DNA from: Micropruina sp.
Lineage (GTDB): Bacteria; Actinomycetota; Actinomycetes; Propionibacteriales; Propionibacteriaceae
Direction: 5' to 3'
DNA length: 64,000 nt
Assembly (NCBI GenBank): GCA_016711205.1
Contig: JADJTM010000003.1
Coordinates: forward strand, 62,001-126,000
Positions 44,982-53,904 of the stretch are shown here, piece after piece (position 1 is the first letter of the stretch; the number at the start of each line of letters is the position of its first letter). The notes beneath the pieces were generated by a model. That model saw only the letters and a program-made list of their open reading frames with translations. It ran no database searches and was not told the origin of the DNA. Position numbers and translations under genes: made by a program.

Positions 44982-46073
44982 ATGGCCACGATCGTCGAAG
45001 TTGCCCCGCCGACCAGCGCGGACGACCCCATCGCCTGGGCCGCGGTGGCCGAGAACCGGCTGTGGAACGCCGAGAACCACGCCCAGCTCGGCTACGCCGA
45101 CCTGGACGACACCGAGGCCGCTGCCGTCCGGATGGCCATGCCGTCCGCCAACCGGCTGACCCTGCGGGTGGTGGCCCTGGACGATCCCGACGACCCATCG
45201 TCCGCAGTCGGGGTGGGAACCTGCTCGCTGACCCTGAAGGACAACCTGACCACCGCTGCGGCCCACGTGGTGGTGCGTGCCGAACGTCGCCGTGAGGGCA
45301 TCGGGACCGCACTGCTGGCCGCGGTCGAGCGGCGGGCGATCGCCGAAGGGCGCACCACGCTGCAGTCATGGGCAACGCAGGTGGGCAGCCCGTCGGCCGG
45401 CGATCCGGGGGTGATCGCACCCCGCGAGGGCAGCGGACACCTGGACGGCGGCCACCCCGTCGCACAGTTCATGACCGCCCGTGGCTACACCCTGGAACAG
45501 ATCGAGGTGCATTCGATGCTGCGGGTGCCGGTGGCGCCGGCGGTGCTGGATCCGCTGGCCTCCGAAGCCGCGGCGAAGGTGGGTGAGGCCTACCGGCTGA
45601 TCACCTGGACCGACGCCTGTCCCGATGAGTTGGTGGACGGCTTCGCCCGGCTCCGGGCGGCCATGGACGACGCACCCACCGCCGGCCTGCAGTACGACGC
45701 CTCGCACTGGGACGCGGAGCGGATCCGCGAGGGCGAGCGGCGCGCTGCCGAGGCGGGCTTGGTGATGCTCGCTGTGGTAGCTCAACACGTGGCCAGCGGG
45801 CAGTTGGTCGGCTTCACGCAACTCGACCGCTACCCCGAGCGGCCCGGGTCTGCGTTCCAGGACGACACCGTCGTGGTCGCCGAGCATCGCGGTCATCGCC
45901 TCGGCATGCACCTGAAGGTGGCCAACCTGCGCCGGATGGACGAGCTGTGGCCGGACGTGCGGCGCATCCACACCTGGAACGCCGACGAGAACGACTACAT
46001 GCGGTCGATCAACATCGCGCTGGGTTTTCGTCCGGAATCCAACGAGGGGGCCTGGCAGAAGGTCGTTGCTTGA
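44982..46073 (+). CDS. Tandem GNAT-family N-acetyltransferase
   Basis: A 363-aa protein with two GNAT domains. Domain 1 has the acetyl-CoA loop VVVRAERRREGIGTALLAAVERRA (R-R-x-G-I-G-x-A, ~residues 95-120); domain 2 has VVVAEHRGHRLGMHLKVANLRRMDE (~residues 290-315) and ends IHTWNADENDYMRSINIALGFRP. Such double GNATs acetylate small amines or act as regulatory proteins; the mycothiol synthase MshD is a double GNAT, but this sequence lacks a clear match to it. Start at ATG 44982; GTG 44973 is possible. Followed by ~1 kb of repeats without genes. Confidence 0.85.
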   Translation: MATIVEVAPPTSADDPIAWAAVAENRLWNAENHAQLGYADLDDTEAAAVRMAMPSANRLTLRVVALDDPDDPSSAVGVGTCSLTLKDNLTTAAAHVVVRAERRREGIGTALLAAVERRAIAEGRTTLQSWATQVGSPSAGDPGVIAPREGSGHLDGGHPVAQFMTARGYTLEQIEVHSMLRVPVAPAVLDPLASEAAAKVGEAYRLITWTDACPDELVDGFARLRAAMDDAPTAGLQYDASHWDAERIREGERRAAEAGLVMLAVVAQHVASGQLVGFTQLDRYPERPGSAFQDDTVVVAEHRGHRLGMHLKVANLRRMDELWPDVRRIHTWNADENDYMRSINIALGFRPESNEGAWQKVVA

Positions 46074-46099
46074 GGGATGCGTGGCGCTCAGGGCGAGGC

Positions 46100-46181
46100 G
46101 GCATTCCGGGCGATCATGACGCCCGGCGGTCGGGGTGCGGGGGTGCGTCGCCGTCCGGGGTGCGGGGTGCGTCGCTGTCCG
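46100..46181. repeat. Short G-rich tandem repeat
   Basis: GGGTGCGTCGCCGTCCGGGG is followed by a near copy, GGGTGCGTCGCTGTCCGGGG, within the gene-free interval 46074-47067, directly before the first GTTGTCGGGTT repeat unit. Confidence 0.5.
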
Positions 46182-46294
46182 GGGGGTTGCGCGTTCTCCG
46201 CATCGGTACACGTTGTCGGGTTGGGTACCTGTTGTCGGGTTATGACGCGAAAGTAGGAACCCAACCTGAAAGCTCGCACCGTTGCTGAGATCGG
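46182..46294. repeat. GTTGTCGGGTT repeat unit A
   Basis: A ~113-bp unit opening GGGGGTTGCGCGTTCTCCGC and closing GCACCGTTGCTGAGATCGGT. It contains CGTTGTCGGGTT and TGTTGTCGGGTT 18-20 bp apart, ATGACGCGAAAG, and GGTTGGGT facing ACCCAACC. Near-identical units lie at 46600 and 46838. Confidence 0.85.
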
Positions 46295-46295
46295 T

Positions 46296-46464
46296 GTGCC
46301 GTCCCTGGCCAAGACGCGAGGTGCCCACTCTGCTGCCTTCCGCCGCACTCTGCTGCCTTCATGCGGGCAGCAGAGTGCACCTGCGGGCAGCAGAGTGGGC
46401 GCCAGGCCGTCCGCGGGTGGCACCGGTCAGTTGCGGGCACCAGATCTCCGGGAAACAGGTGGGC
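46296..46464. repeat. Dispersed repeat with nested hairpin, copy 2 (carries a cysE 3'-end fragment)
   Basis: Near-identical to 29430-29598. The last ~40 bases still encode, on the minus strand, HLFPGDLVPAT-like residues corresponding to the C-terminus of CysE, but no cysE gene is here. It therefore looks like a transposed or duplicated copy of the locus 17 kb away. Confidence 0.85.
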
Positions 46465-46599
46465 TCACGCAAGGCGATCGGGATGCCGGGCGCTCAGTTG
46501 CCGAGCGAGATCGGGGGCCGGGCGACGATGCCGGGGCACCCGGTCATGGAGCGCACTGCGGCGTACCAGGCGGCCGCGCGTCGCTGACCGTCGCCGTCC

Positions 46600-46713
46600 G
46601 GGGGTTGCGCGTTCTCCGCATCGGTGCACGTTGTCGGGTTGGGTACCTGTTGTCGGGTCATGACGCGAAAGCAGGTTCACAACGTGAGAGCGTGCATCGT
46701 TGCTGAGATCGGT
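46600..46713. repeat. GTTGTCGGGTT repeat unit B
   Basis: Second copy of the unit at 46182, same order of blocks (GGGGGTTGCGCGTTCTCCGC, GTTGTCGGGTTGGGTACC, ATGACGCGAAAG, TGCATCGTTGCTGAGATCGG). A partial copy of only the last block occurs at about 46765-46789. Confidence 0.85.
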
Positions 46714-46837
46714 ACGCCCGGGGACGTGGCGGCTGAGGCCCTATGTCCAGGACGAGTGCCAGCCCGCATCGTTGCTGAGATTGGTGCGCACCCGGGATGG
46801 CGGCTGAGCCTCAGGGCGTCCTGCGGTGTCGCGGTTC

Positions 46838-46952
46838 GGGGGTTGCGCGTTCTCCGCATCGGTCCCTGTTGTCGGGTTGGGTTCGTGTTGTCGGGTTATG
46901 ACGCGAAAGTCTGTACGCAACCTGAAAGCCTGCACCGTTGCTGAGATCGGTA
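46838..46952. repeat. GTTGTCGGGTT repeat unit C
   Basis: Third copy: GGGGGTTGCGCGTTCTCCGC, two GTTGTCGGGTT blocks, ATGACGCGAAAGT, CAACCTGAAAGC and CACCGTTGCTGAGATCGGTA. More diverged in the first variable block than units A and B. Confidence 0.85.
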
Positions 46953-46985
46953 CGCCCCGGGGGTTGAGGCCCCAGCACGTCCTGG

Positions 46986-47066
46986 ACGAGTGCCAGCCCG
47001 CACGAGTGCCAGCCCGGACGCACGTCAGCCCCCACGAGTGCCAGCCCGGACGCCCCCCAGCCGGAC
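46986..47066. repeat. Short tandem repeat ACGAGTGCCAGCCCG
   Basis: ACGAGTGCCAGCCCG occurs near 46753, 46987, 47001 and 47034 with CAGCCCGGACG variants between, running up to the 3' end of the lactate regulator gene. Confidence 0.65.
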
Positions 47067-47067
47067 G

Positions 47068-47844
47068 TCAGTTGGCTGCGCCCCACCCCAACACTGCGTT
47101 GGCGCTGCGCAGGTGCTCCTCGACGGCATCGGCGGCGCGCTGGCTGTCCTGGGCGACGATGGCGTCATAGATCACCCGGTGCTGCTGCCTCAGCTGGTCC
47201 GACAGGTGCGGCCAGTCACCGTGCTCATGGAACGAGGCCAGCACCATGCTGCGCATCGAGTGCCGGATCGCGGTGGTCATTTCGGTGATCAGCGTGTTGT
47301 GCGCGGCTTCGGCCATGGCCACGTGAAAGTCGGTGTCGAGTTCGTTGAACGCGCCGATGTCGTCCACCTCTCGATCCATCGCGTCGAGCAGTCCGGCCAT
47401 GGTGGTCCGGTCCTCGTCGGAGGCCTGGCGGGCCGCCAGTCGCGCACTCCACCGCTCGAGCATGATGCGGGTTTCGACCACGTCGTCGATGGGAAAGTTG
47501 GCCAACGCCATGTGCAGCCGCAGGAACTGGGTGAGCGCCTTGCTCGGCATGGACGTGAGAAAGGTCCCGCTGTCGGGCCCGACCCCCACCCCTGATCGGA
47601 CGACGCCCTGCGCCTCCATCGCCCGCATCGCCTCGCGCACCGCCGCCCGGCTCACCCCGAGCTTGGCCGCCAGGTCTCTCTCGGCCGGTAGTTGGTCGCC
47701 GACCTTGAGTGCACCGCCCAGGATCTGCTGCTCGATCTGCCGAATCACCAGTTCGTAGGCGCGGGTGCGAGGGATTTGTTGCCACTCCACCTGCGCCGCC
47801 TCTTTTGCTGCCACGCTCGCCAGTGTGCCAGTAGTGCTTGACAT
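47068..47844 (-). CDS. GntR/FadR-family regulator of lactate utilisation (LldR-like)
   Basis: A 258-aa regulator, ATG 47842-47844. Winged helix (RTRAYELVIRQIEQQILGGALKVGDQLPAERDLAAKLGVSRAAVREAM) followed by an FCD ligand domain with metal/His residues (NELDTDFHVAMAEAAHNTLI, SDQLRQQHRVIYDAI, AVEEHLR). It diverges from the FAD/Fe-S dehydrogenase gene across 54 bp containing a TTGGTCCGACC operator-like site, and the permease follows, so it probably senses lactate and represses the pair. The long same-frame reading upstream is a shadow of the dehydrogenase. Confidence 0.92.
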   Translation of the reverse strand: MSSTTGTLASVAAKEAAQVEWQQIPRTRAYELVIRQIEQQILGGALKVGDQLPAERDLAAKLGVSRAAVREAMRAMEAQGVVRSGVGVGPDSGTFLTSMPSKALTQFLRLHMALANFPIDDVVETRIMLERWSARLAARQASDEDRTTMAGLLDAMDREVDDIGAFNELDTDFHVAMAEAAHNTLITEMTTAIRHSMRSMVLASFHEHGDWPHLSDQLRQQHRVIYDAIVAQDSQRAADAVEEHLRSANAVLGWGAAN

Positions 47845-47881
47845 CTGACCATCGTCCGTCCTACTTTTCTTTGGTCCGACC
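47843..47881. promoter_or_regulatory. FadR-type operator region between the lactate regulator and dehydrogenase
   Basis: TTGGTCCGACC (47871-47881) fits the TGGTCNNACC(A) pattern bound by FadR-family GntR proteins; a second, weaker ATGGTCAGATG-type site reads on the minus strand at 47843-47853. Both lie in the divergent promoter region. Confidence 0.55.
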
Positions 47882-47898
47882 TTTACAAGGGAGTGAAG

Positions 47899-50736
47899 AT
47901 GGCCGTTGGAACAGTGGTGGACGCCCTCAGGGCCGCGCTTGGCGACGATCCGGTCAGCGATAGGCCGATCGACGTCTCTCGGCTTTCGCATGACGCCTCG
48001 CACTACCTGCTGCGGCCGCAGGCGGTGGTGATCGCCCGCGAGACCGCCGACGTGGCGCGCGCCATGGCGGTGGCCAAGCAGCACGGCGTCGGGGTGACGT
48101 TCCGCTCCGGCGGCACCTCCCTGTCGGGCCAGGCCGCCGGCGACGGGGTGCTGATCGACACCCGCCGCGCCTTCCGCGACGTCGAGGTGCTGAACAACGG
48201 CAACCAGGTGCGCTGCCAGCCCGGCGCCACCGTCCGGGCCGTCAACGCACGACTGGCCCCCTACGGACGCATCCTCGGCCCCGACCCGGCCAGCGAGATC
48301 GCCTGCACCATCGGGGGCGTGGTGTCGAACAACTCCTCGGGCATGGCCTGTGGCACCACCCAGAACACCTACCGCACCCTGGCCGGCCTCGAACTCGTGC
48401 TGCTCAGCGGCACCGTCATCGACACCGCCGCGTCCGATGCCGATGCGCACCTCAAGGCCGTCGAACCCGCCCTGTGGCAGGGCCTGGCCGAACTGCGCGA
48501 CCGGGTGCGCGGCAACCCGGAGTCGGTGCGCATCATCGAACACCAGTTCTCGATGAAGAACACCATGGGCTACGGCATCAACAGCTTTCTCGACCACGAC
48601 GAGCCGGTGCAGATCCTGGCCCACCTGATGGTCGGCGGCGAGGGCACCCTCGGCTTCATCGCCTCCGCCACCTTCGACACCGTGCCCCTGCTGCCCAAGG
48701 CATCCACCGCCCTGCTGATCTTCGACACCATCGCGCAGGCCACCCACGCCCTGCCCGACCTGATCGCGGCCGGTGCCCGCACCGCCGAGCTGATGGACGC
48801 GGTCTCGTTGCGGGTCGCCCAGGCGCTGCCCAATCCACTGGAGGTGCTGCGCGAGCTGGACGTGCACCAGCACACCGCGCTGCTGGTCGAGGCCGCCGCC
48901 CAGCACCCCGACGAGCTGGCCGGTACGGTGGCCGGCCTGAGCGCCGTCCTGGCCCGGCTGGACGGGCTGACCGACCTGGGCGCACCGGTCGCCTTCTCCG
49001 CCGATCCTGTCGCCCGCGCCCGGGCGTGGCAGGTGCGCAAGGGCCTCTATACCGCAGTCGCGGGCGCCCGCCGTCCGGGCTCGACGGCACTCCTCGAAGA
49101 CATCGTGGTGCCGATGCCGGCGCTCACCCAGACCGTGCGCGACCTCGGCGAGCTGTGCGCCAGCCACCGCTACCACAACTCGGTGATCTTCGGCCACGCC
49201 AAGGACGGCAACCTGCACTTCATGATCGATCCCGACCTGCGCGACCCGAAGCAGGTCGAGGTGCTCGAAGCCTTCACCGAAGACCTGGTCGAGCTGGTGC
49301 TCGGCGTCGACGGCTCGCTCAAGGCCGAACACGGCACCGGACGGGCGATGGCGCCGTTCGTCGAGCGGCAGTACGGGCCCGAGCTCTATGACGTGATGAA
49401 GCAGGTCAAGCACCTGCTCGATCCGGACGGGGTGCTGAACCCGGGCGTGATCATCGGCACCGCCAACGCGCACCTGGTCGACCTCAAGATGCCCGAGCTA
49501 GTCGACCCGCTGGTCGACCGGTGCGTCGAGTGCGGCTACTGCGAGCCCACCTGTCCCAGCAAGGACCTCACCACGACGCCCCGGCAGCGCATCGCCCTGC
49601 TGCGTGACCAGGCCGCCGGGGTGCAGGGCATCGAGGGCGACTACTCCTACGACGCCGTGCAGACCTGCGCGGCCGATTCGCTGTGCCTGCTGGCCTGCCC
49701 GGTCAGCATCGACACCGGCGTGTTCATGAAGCAGCACCGCCGCGAGGCCCAGCCTGCGGTGGCGCAGAAGATCGGCGTCGGGCTGGCCGAGCACTGGAAG
49801 CCGACGCTGGCCACGCTGCGGGTGGCGCTGAGCGTGACCGACAAGGTGCCGGGCTCGGTGCTGGGGGCCGTCACGGACACGATCCGCAAGGTGCTGCCCA
49901 CCGATCTGGTGCCGTGGGCCGGCGACGATCTGCCCGGCCCCGGACGCTCGCGCGCCAAGCTGCCCGTCAACGGCAGCGGCGAGGCCGAGGTGGTGTTCTT
50001 CGCCTCCTGCATGGGTGAGTTGTTCGAGCCTTCAGACAGCAACGCACCCGGCCCGGCCCGCGCCTTCATCGAACTCTGCGCCCGCGCCGGCGTGGCGGTG
50101 CGGTTGCCGGACGACCTGTCGTCCCTGTGCTGCGGCACGGTGTGGCGCTCGAAGGGGCTGGTGGACGGTGCCACGGCGATGGCGGTGCGGACGGCGTCCG
50201 CACTGTTGGTGGCCAGCGAGGACGGGCGGCTGCCGGTGGTCTGCGAGGCCAGCTCGTGCACGCACGGCCTGCACACCCTGCAGCACGACCTGGAACTCGG
50301 CGGCGAGGACGCGCTGGCCGCGCGGGTCGGCGCCTTGACGGTCATCGATTCGTCCAGGTTCGTGGCCGAGCGGGTGCTGCCCAATCTCGTTGTCGAGCAC
50401 CGGTTGGGCACCGTGGTGCTGCACCCGACCTGCTCGGACCGGCATGCCGGCGACGTCGAGAACCTCCGGGCGGTGGCCGCCGCGTGCGCCGACCAGGTGG
50501 TCATTCCGTTCGATGCGGGTTGCTGTGCCTTCGCCGGTGACCGCGGCATGCTGCACCCCGAGCTGACCGCATCCGCCACCGCCCGCGAGGCGGCCGAGGT
50601 GCGTGGCGGCAGCTACGACGCCTACCTGTCCTCCAACCGCACCTGTGAGCTGGGCATGACCCGATCCACGGGGCACAGCTACCGCCATGCCATCGAGCTG
50701 TTGGAGGAGCTCACCCGTCCCGTGTCCGTCCGCTAG
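47899..50736 (+). CDS. FAD-binding and 4Fe-4S oxidoreductase, D-lactate dehydrogenase type
   Basis: A 945-aa fusion. The N-terminal FAD_binding_4 part (VTFRSGGTSLSGQAAGDGVL, GGVVSNNSSGMACGTTQNTY) and FAD-oxidase C domain (SVIFGHAKDGNLHFMI, KAEHGTGRAMAPFVE) are joined to a ferredoxin module with CVECGYCEPTCPSKD and CAADSLCLLACPVS, then two CCG-like domains (LSSLCCGTVWRSKG, FDAGCCAFAGDRG). This GlcD-plus-GlpC layout oxidises D-lactate or glycolate and passes electrons to the quinone pool. ATG 47899 after AAGGGAG; a GTG at 47893 is possible. The adjacent permease supports lactate as substrate. Confidence 0.92.
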   Translation: MAVGTVVDALRAALGDDPVSDRPIDVSRLSHDASHYLLRPQAVVIARETADVARAMAVAKQHGVGVTFRSGGTSLSGQAAGDGVLIDTRRAFRDVEVLNNGNQVRCQPGATVRAVNARLAPYGRILGPDPASEIACTIGGVVSNNSSGMACGTTQNTYRTLAGLELVLLSGTVIDTAASDADAHLKAVEPALWQGLAELRDRVRGNPESVRIIEHQFSMKNTMGYGINSFLDHDEPVQILAHLMVGGEGTLGFIASATFDTVPLLPKASTALLIFDTIAQATHALPDLIAAGARTAELMDAVSLRVAQALPNPLEVLRELDVHQHTALLVEAAAQHPDELAGTVAGLSAVLARLDGLTDLGAPVAFSADPVARARAWQVRKGLYTAVAGARRPGSTALLEDIVVPMPALTQTVRDLGELCASHRYHNSVIFGHAKDGNLHFMIDPDLRDPKQVEVLEAFTEDLVELVLGVDGSLKAEHGTGRAMAPFVERQYGPELYDVMKQVKHLLDPDGVLNPGVIIGTANAHLVDLKMPELVDPLVDRCVECGYCEPTCPSKDLTTTPRQRIALLRDQAAGVQGIEGDYSYDAVQTCAADSLCLLACPVSIDTGVFMKQHRREAQPAVAQKIGVGLAEHWKPTLATLRVALSVTDKVPGSVLGAVTDTIRKVLPTDLVPWAGDDLPGPGRSRAKLPVNGSGEAEVVFFASCMGELFEPSDSNAPGPARAFIELCARAGVAVRLPDDLSSLCCGTVWRSKGLVDGATAMAVRTASALLVASEDGRLPVVCEASSCTHGLHTLQHDLELGGEDALAARVGALTVIDSSRFVAERVLPNLVVEHRLGTVVLHPTCSDRHAGDVENLRAVAAACADQVVIPFDAGCCAFAGDRGMLHPELTASATAREAAEVRGGSYDAYLSSNRTCELGMTRSTGHSYRHAIELLEELTRPVSVR

Positions 50737-50766
50737 CCAACCCTCCTTCCACCTACGGAGAACACC

Positions 50767-52458
50767 ATGAACTTCACACCGCAGATCTCACCGTTGGGTC
50801 CGCTGTGGCTGTCCGCGATCGTCGGGCTGCTGCCGTTGGCCACCATCTTCGTCACGCTCGGCTGGTTGCGCTGGAAGGCGCACTGGGCCGGGCTCACCGC
50901 CGTCGCGGTCGCCATCATCGTGGCGGTCTTCGCGTGGCAGATGCCGTTCACCCTGGCCTTGCTGTCGGCCACCCAGGGTGCGGTGTTCGGCATCTTCCCG
51001 ATCATGTGGATCGTGTTCACCGCCATCGCGCTGTATCAGATCACCGTGGTCAGCGGGCGCTTCGAGGACCTACGCGGTGTGTTCGCCCTGGTCAGCGACG
51101 ATCCGCGGGTGCAGGCCATGCTGATCGCCTTCTGCTTCGGCGGCCTGCTCGAGGCCCTCGCCGGGTTCGGCGCCCCCGTCGCCATCACCGGCGTGATGCT
51201 GATGGCCATCGGCTTCTCAGCGCTGCGCGCCGCGATCGTGGTGCTGGTCGCCAACACCGCGCCGGTGGCGTTCGGCGCCATCGCCATCCCGATCATCACC
51301 GCCGGCAACCTGACCAAGATCCCCTACCAGCAGATCGGCGCCTACGTCGGGCATCAGACCCCGCTGCTGGCCGCCTTCGTCCCGCTGATCCTGGTCTACC
51401 TCGCCGACGGCAAGCGCGGCTTCAAGCAGTTGTGGCCGGTCGCCCTGGCCACGGGCCTCGCCTTCGCCATCGCCCAGTGGGTCTCGGCCACCTGGCTCTC
51501 GGTCGAACTGACCGACATCATCGCCTCGCTGGTGGGCCTGGCCGTCGCCGTGGTGTTCATGCGGTTCTGGAAGCCCGAGGGTGCCGCCGAAGCGCTGGCC
51601 ACCCTGCACGCCGACCGGGACGCCGAACTCGCGGGCATGACCGACAAGGAGCGCGCCGCGCTGCCCGAACTGCATGACGACGTCGACCACACGCACCTCA
51701 ACGGCAGCCGGATCTTCATGGCCCTGTTCCCGTACCTGCTGGTGATCGCGGTGTTCTCGGTCACCAAGCTGATCGAGCCGGTCAAGGTCTGGATGGCCTC
51801 CACCGACATCAAGATCAAGTGGCCCGGCCTGGACGGGCACATTCTGACCGCGTCCGGACAACCCAGCGGTTCGACGATCTACAACTTCCAGTGGCTGAGT
51901 TCGCCCGGCACGTCCCTGTTGATCTCGCTGGTGATCGTCGCCATCGTGTACCAGGTGTCGGCGGGCAAGGTGCTCAACGAACTCTGGAAGACCCTGTACA
52001 AGCTGCGCTACTCGATTCTGACCGTCGCCTCGGTGCTCGCACTGGCGTATGTGATGAACCTGTCTGGCCAGACCATCACGATCGGCACCTGGATCGCCGG
52101 CACTGGTGCGGCGTTCGCGTTCTTCTCGCCGATCCTGGGCTGGATCGGCACCGCGGTGACCGGTTCGGACACCTCGGCCAACGCGCTGTTCGCCACCCTG
52201 CAGCAAACCGCCGGCGTCAAGGCCGGGATCGATCCGACCCTGCTGGTGGCCGCCAACACCTCCGGTGGCGTGGTCGGCAAGATGATCAGCCCGCAGAACC
52301 TGACCATCGCAGCGACGGCGGTCGGCCTGCTCGGACGCGAGTCGGACATTCTGCGCAAGGTGCTGTGGTGGAGCCTCGGCATGCTGGCGGTGCTGTGCCT
52401 GCTGGTCGGGCTGCAGTCCACGCCGGTGCTGAGCTGGATGTTGCCGGTCTTCGAGTGA
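50767..52458 (+). CDS. lctP: L-lactate permease family transporter
   Basis: A 563-aa LctP/LldP transporter with about 12-14 hydrophobic segments. Family signatures: PLWLSAIVGLLPLATIFVTL, GGLLEALAGFGAPVAITGVM, ANTAPVAFGAIAIPIITAGN, GWIGTAVTGSDTSANALFAT and ANTSGGVVGKMISPQNLTIA. It imports lactate/glycolate with protons for the dehydrogenase encoded 30 bp upstream. ATG 50767 after TACGGAG. The gene is intact; a 25-nt G run begins 22 bp after its stop. Confidence 0.94.
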   Translation: MNFTPQISPLGPLWLSAIVGLLPLATIFVTLGWLRWKAHWAGLTAVAVAIIVAVFAWQMPFTLALLSATQGAVFGIFPIMWIVFTAIALYQITVVSGRFEDLRGVFALVSDDPRVQAMLIAFCFGGLLEALAGFGAPVAITGVMLMAIGFSALRAAIVVLVANTAPVAFGAIAIPIITAGNLTKIPYQQIGAYVGHQTPLLAAFVPLILVYLADGKRGFKQLWPVALATGLAFAIAQWVSATWLSVELTDIIASLVGLAVAVVFMRFWKPEGAAEALATLHADRDAELAGMTDKERAALPELHDDVDHTHLNGSRIFMALFPYLLVIAVFSVTKLIEPVKVWMASTDIKIKWPGLDGHILTASGQPSGSTIYNFQWLSSPGTSLLISLVIVAIVYQVSAGKVLNELWKTLYKLRYSILTVASVLALAYVMNLSGQTITIGTWIAGTGAAFAFFSPILGWIGTAVTGSDTSANALFATLQQTAGVKAGIDPTLLVAANTSGGVVGKMISPQNLTIAATAVGLLGRESDILRKVLWWSLGMLAVLCLLVGLQSTPVLSWMLPVFE

Positions 52459-52480
52459 GCTGACGGGGAACCCCCGCCCC

Positions 52481-52505
52481 GGGGGGGGGGGGGGGGGGGG
52501 GGGGG
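52481..52505. other. Homopolymer of 25 G
   Basis: Twenty-five consecutive G between the lactate permease and ybaK genes, preceded by GGGGAACCCCCGCCCC, which could be the rising arm of a terminator. The length is suspicious and may be a sequencing artefact, as at 32558-32790. Confidence 0.8.
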
Positions 52506-52564
52506 CTCGCGCCGCCCGGGCGAGACCCCCGCTGATCGTTGGATCATCGGGGCAGGATGGGGGC

Positions 52565-53059
52565 ATGCAACGCGATGATCAGCCGACCGTCCTGCCCGAG
52601 GGTGCGCAACGCGTTTCCGCCAAGCTGGCCGAACTGGGTCACCCGCATCCGCCGGTGATGCTCGCCGACTCGGCGCGCACCGCCCAGGACGCCGCCGACG
52701 CGCTCGGAGTCGAGTTGGGCCAGATCGTCAAGAGCATCATCTTCCGGCGGCGCAGCGACGATGCGGCGGTGCTGGTGATGACCTCCGGCGACCGACGGGT
52801 GGACGAGACCAAGGTGGCCTTCAAGGTCGGCGAGCTGACCCGCGCCGATGCGGCATTCGTCAAGGAGTCGACCGGCTTCTCGATCGGTGGGGTGTCGCCG
52901 GTCGCGCATGCGCGTCCCGGCGTCGAGCTGATCGACACCGAGCTGTTCCGCTTCGACGAGATCTGGGCCGCCGCGGGCCACCCGCATGCGGTGTTCCGGC
53001 TCACCCCGGACGACCTGATCCGGCTGACCGGCGCCCCGGTCGCGGACGTGACGGCATAG
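52565..53059 (+). CDS. YbaK/EbsC-type aminoacyl-tRNA deacylase
   Basis: A 164-aa protein of the YbaK/ProX-like editing superfamily. RTAQDAADALGVELGQIVKSIIFRR contains the conserved Lys of the active site, and FSIGGVSPVAHARPGVELIDTELFRFDEIWAAAGHPHAVF the G-G-x-S/P and A-G-x-P-x-x-x-F signatures. Members hydrolyse mis-acylated tRNAs such as Cys-tRNA(Pro) or Ala-tRNA(Pro); which one is not evident. Followed 5 bp later by the LysE-type gene. Confidence 0.9.
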   Translation: MQRDDQPTVLPEGAQRVSAKLAELGHPHPPVMLADSARTAQDAADALGVELGQIVKSIIFRRRSDDAAVLVMTSGDRRVDETKVAFKVGELTRADAAFVKESTGFSIGGVSPVAHARPGVELIDTELFRFDEIWAAAGHPHAVFRLTPDDLIRLTGAPVADVTA

Positions 53060-53064
53060 CCTCC

Positions 53065-53700
53065 GTGACTTTCACTCAGGCTTTGCTCGGTTTCGCCGCG
53101 GTCGCGGCCGTGCTCACCGTGATACCCGGGCTCGACACCACGCTGGTGCTGCGCTCGGCGCTGGTCCGCGGTGGTGGCTATGCGTTCGCCACCGCGCTCG
53201 GCATCGGCACCGGCGCGCTGATCTGGGGTGCTGCGGCGGCGGTCGGGGCGGCTGCGCTGCTGGCGGCGTCCGAGGTGGCCTACCGGCTGGTGACGCTCGG
53301 CGGGGCGGTCTACCTGGTCTATCTGGGCGTGATGCTGATCGTGAAGAGCTTCCGGGCCCACGCGCTGAGCGTGGACGGCGACACGACGGACGCCCCGGCG
53401 TCCAGATGGCACGGCTTCTTGACCGGGGTCTGGACGAACCTGCTCAATCCCAAGATCGGCGCCTTCTACCTGGCCACGATTCCGCAGTTCATACCGGCCG
53501 GTGCCTCACCGCTGGGCATGGGCCTGCTGCTGGCCGGGGTGCATGACCTGCTGGCCGTGGTGTGGTTCGCGCTGATCATCGCGGGGGCGTCGTACGCCCG
53601 CCGCTGGCTGGCCAACGCCCGGGCGTTGCGCGTGATCGACCGCATCGCCGGCGTCACCCTGGTCGGTTTCGGCGCCAAGTTGGCGGTGCAGGGCCACTGA
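53065..53700 (+). CDS. LysE-family translocator
   Basis: A 211-aa membrane protein starting at GTG 53065. Six hydrophobic segments with the RhtB/LysE signature LLGFAAVAAVLTVIPGLDTTLVLRSALVRGGGYAFATALGIGTGALIWG (PG-x-D motif) and FLTGVWTNLLNPKIGAFYLATIPQF. Exports amino acids or related small molecules; the substrate is not predictable. Probably co-transcribed with ybaK. Confidence 0.9.
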   Translation: MTFTQALLGFAAVAAVLTVIPGLDTTLVLRSALVRGGGYAFATALGIGTGALIWGAAAAVGAAALLAASEVAYRLVTLGGAVYLVYLGVMLIVKSFRAHALSVDGDTTDAPASRWHGFLTGVWTNLLNPKIGAFYLATIPQFIPAGASPLGMGLLLAGVHDLLAVVWFALIIAGASYARRWLANARALRVIDRIAGVTLVGFGAKLAVQGH

Positions 53701-53904
53701 TCGGGGGTTGAGCCGCGGATCCGTCAGGAATCAGGCGGGGTTCGGCTCCGAGGGCGGTGCAGGCGAGCCGAGGTCGTCGATTCCAGGCTCAAACCCGGGC
53801 GTCGGCGCCGGCTGCATCAGATCTGCAGGTCGGACGCGACCTTCTGGTGGTTATGGGCGACGATTCGGGAAGAAACTGGTCCGCTCCTGACGAGGCGCCG
53901 AGCT

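Noticed and set aside
46182..47066. CRISPR array
   Set aside because: Repeats are long (~113 bp), few, unequally spaced and without unique 30-40-bp spacers; no cas genes are nearby.
46088..47170. Several 60-136-aa frames in the repeat region
   Set aside because: Each contains translated repeat blocks reused in several frames, with no ribosome sites or family resemblance.
47068..49473. 801-aa minus-strand frame containing the lactate regulator
   Set aside because: Residues before MSSTTGTLASV are a shadow of the FAD/Fe-S dehydrogenase on the plus strand.
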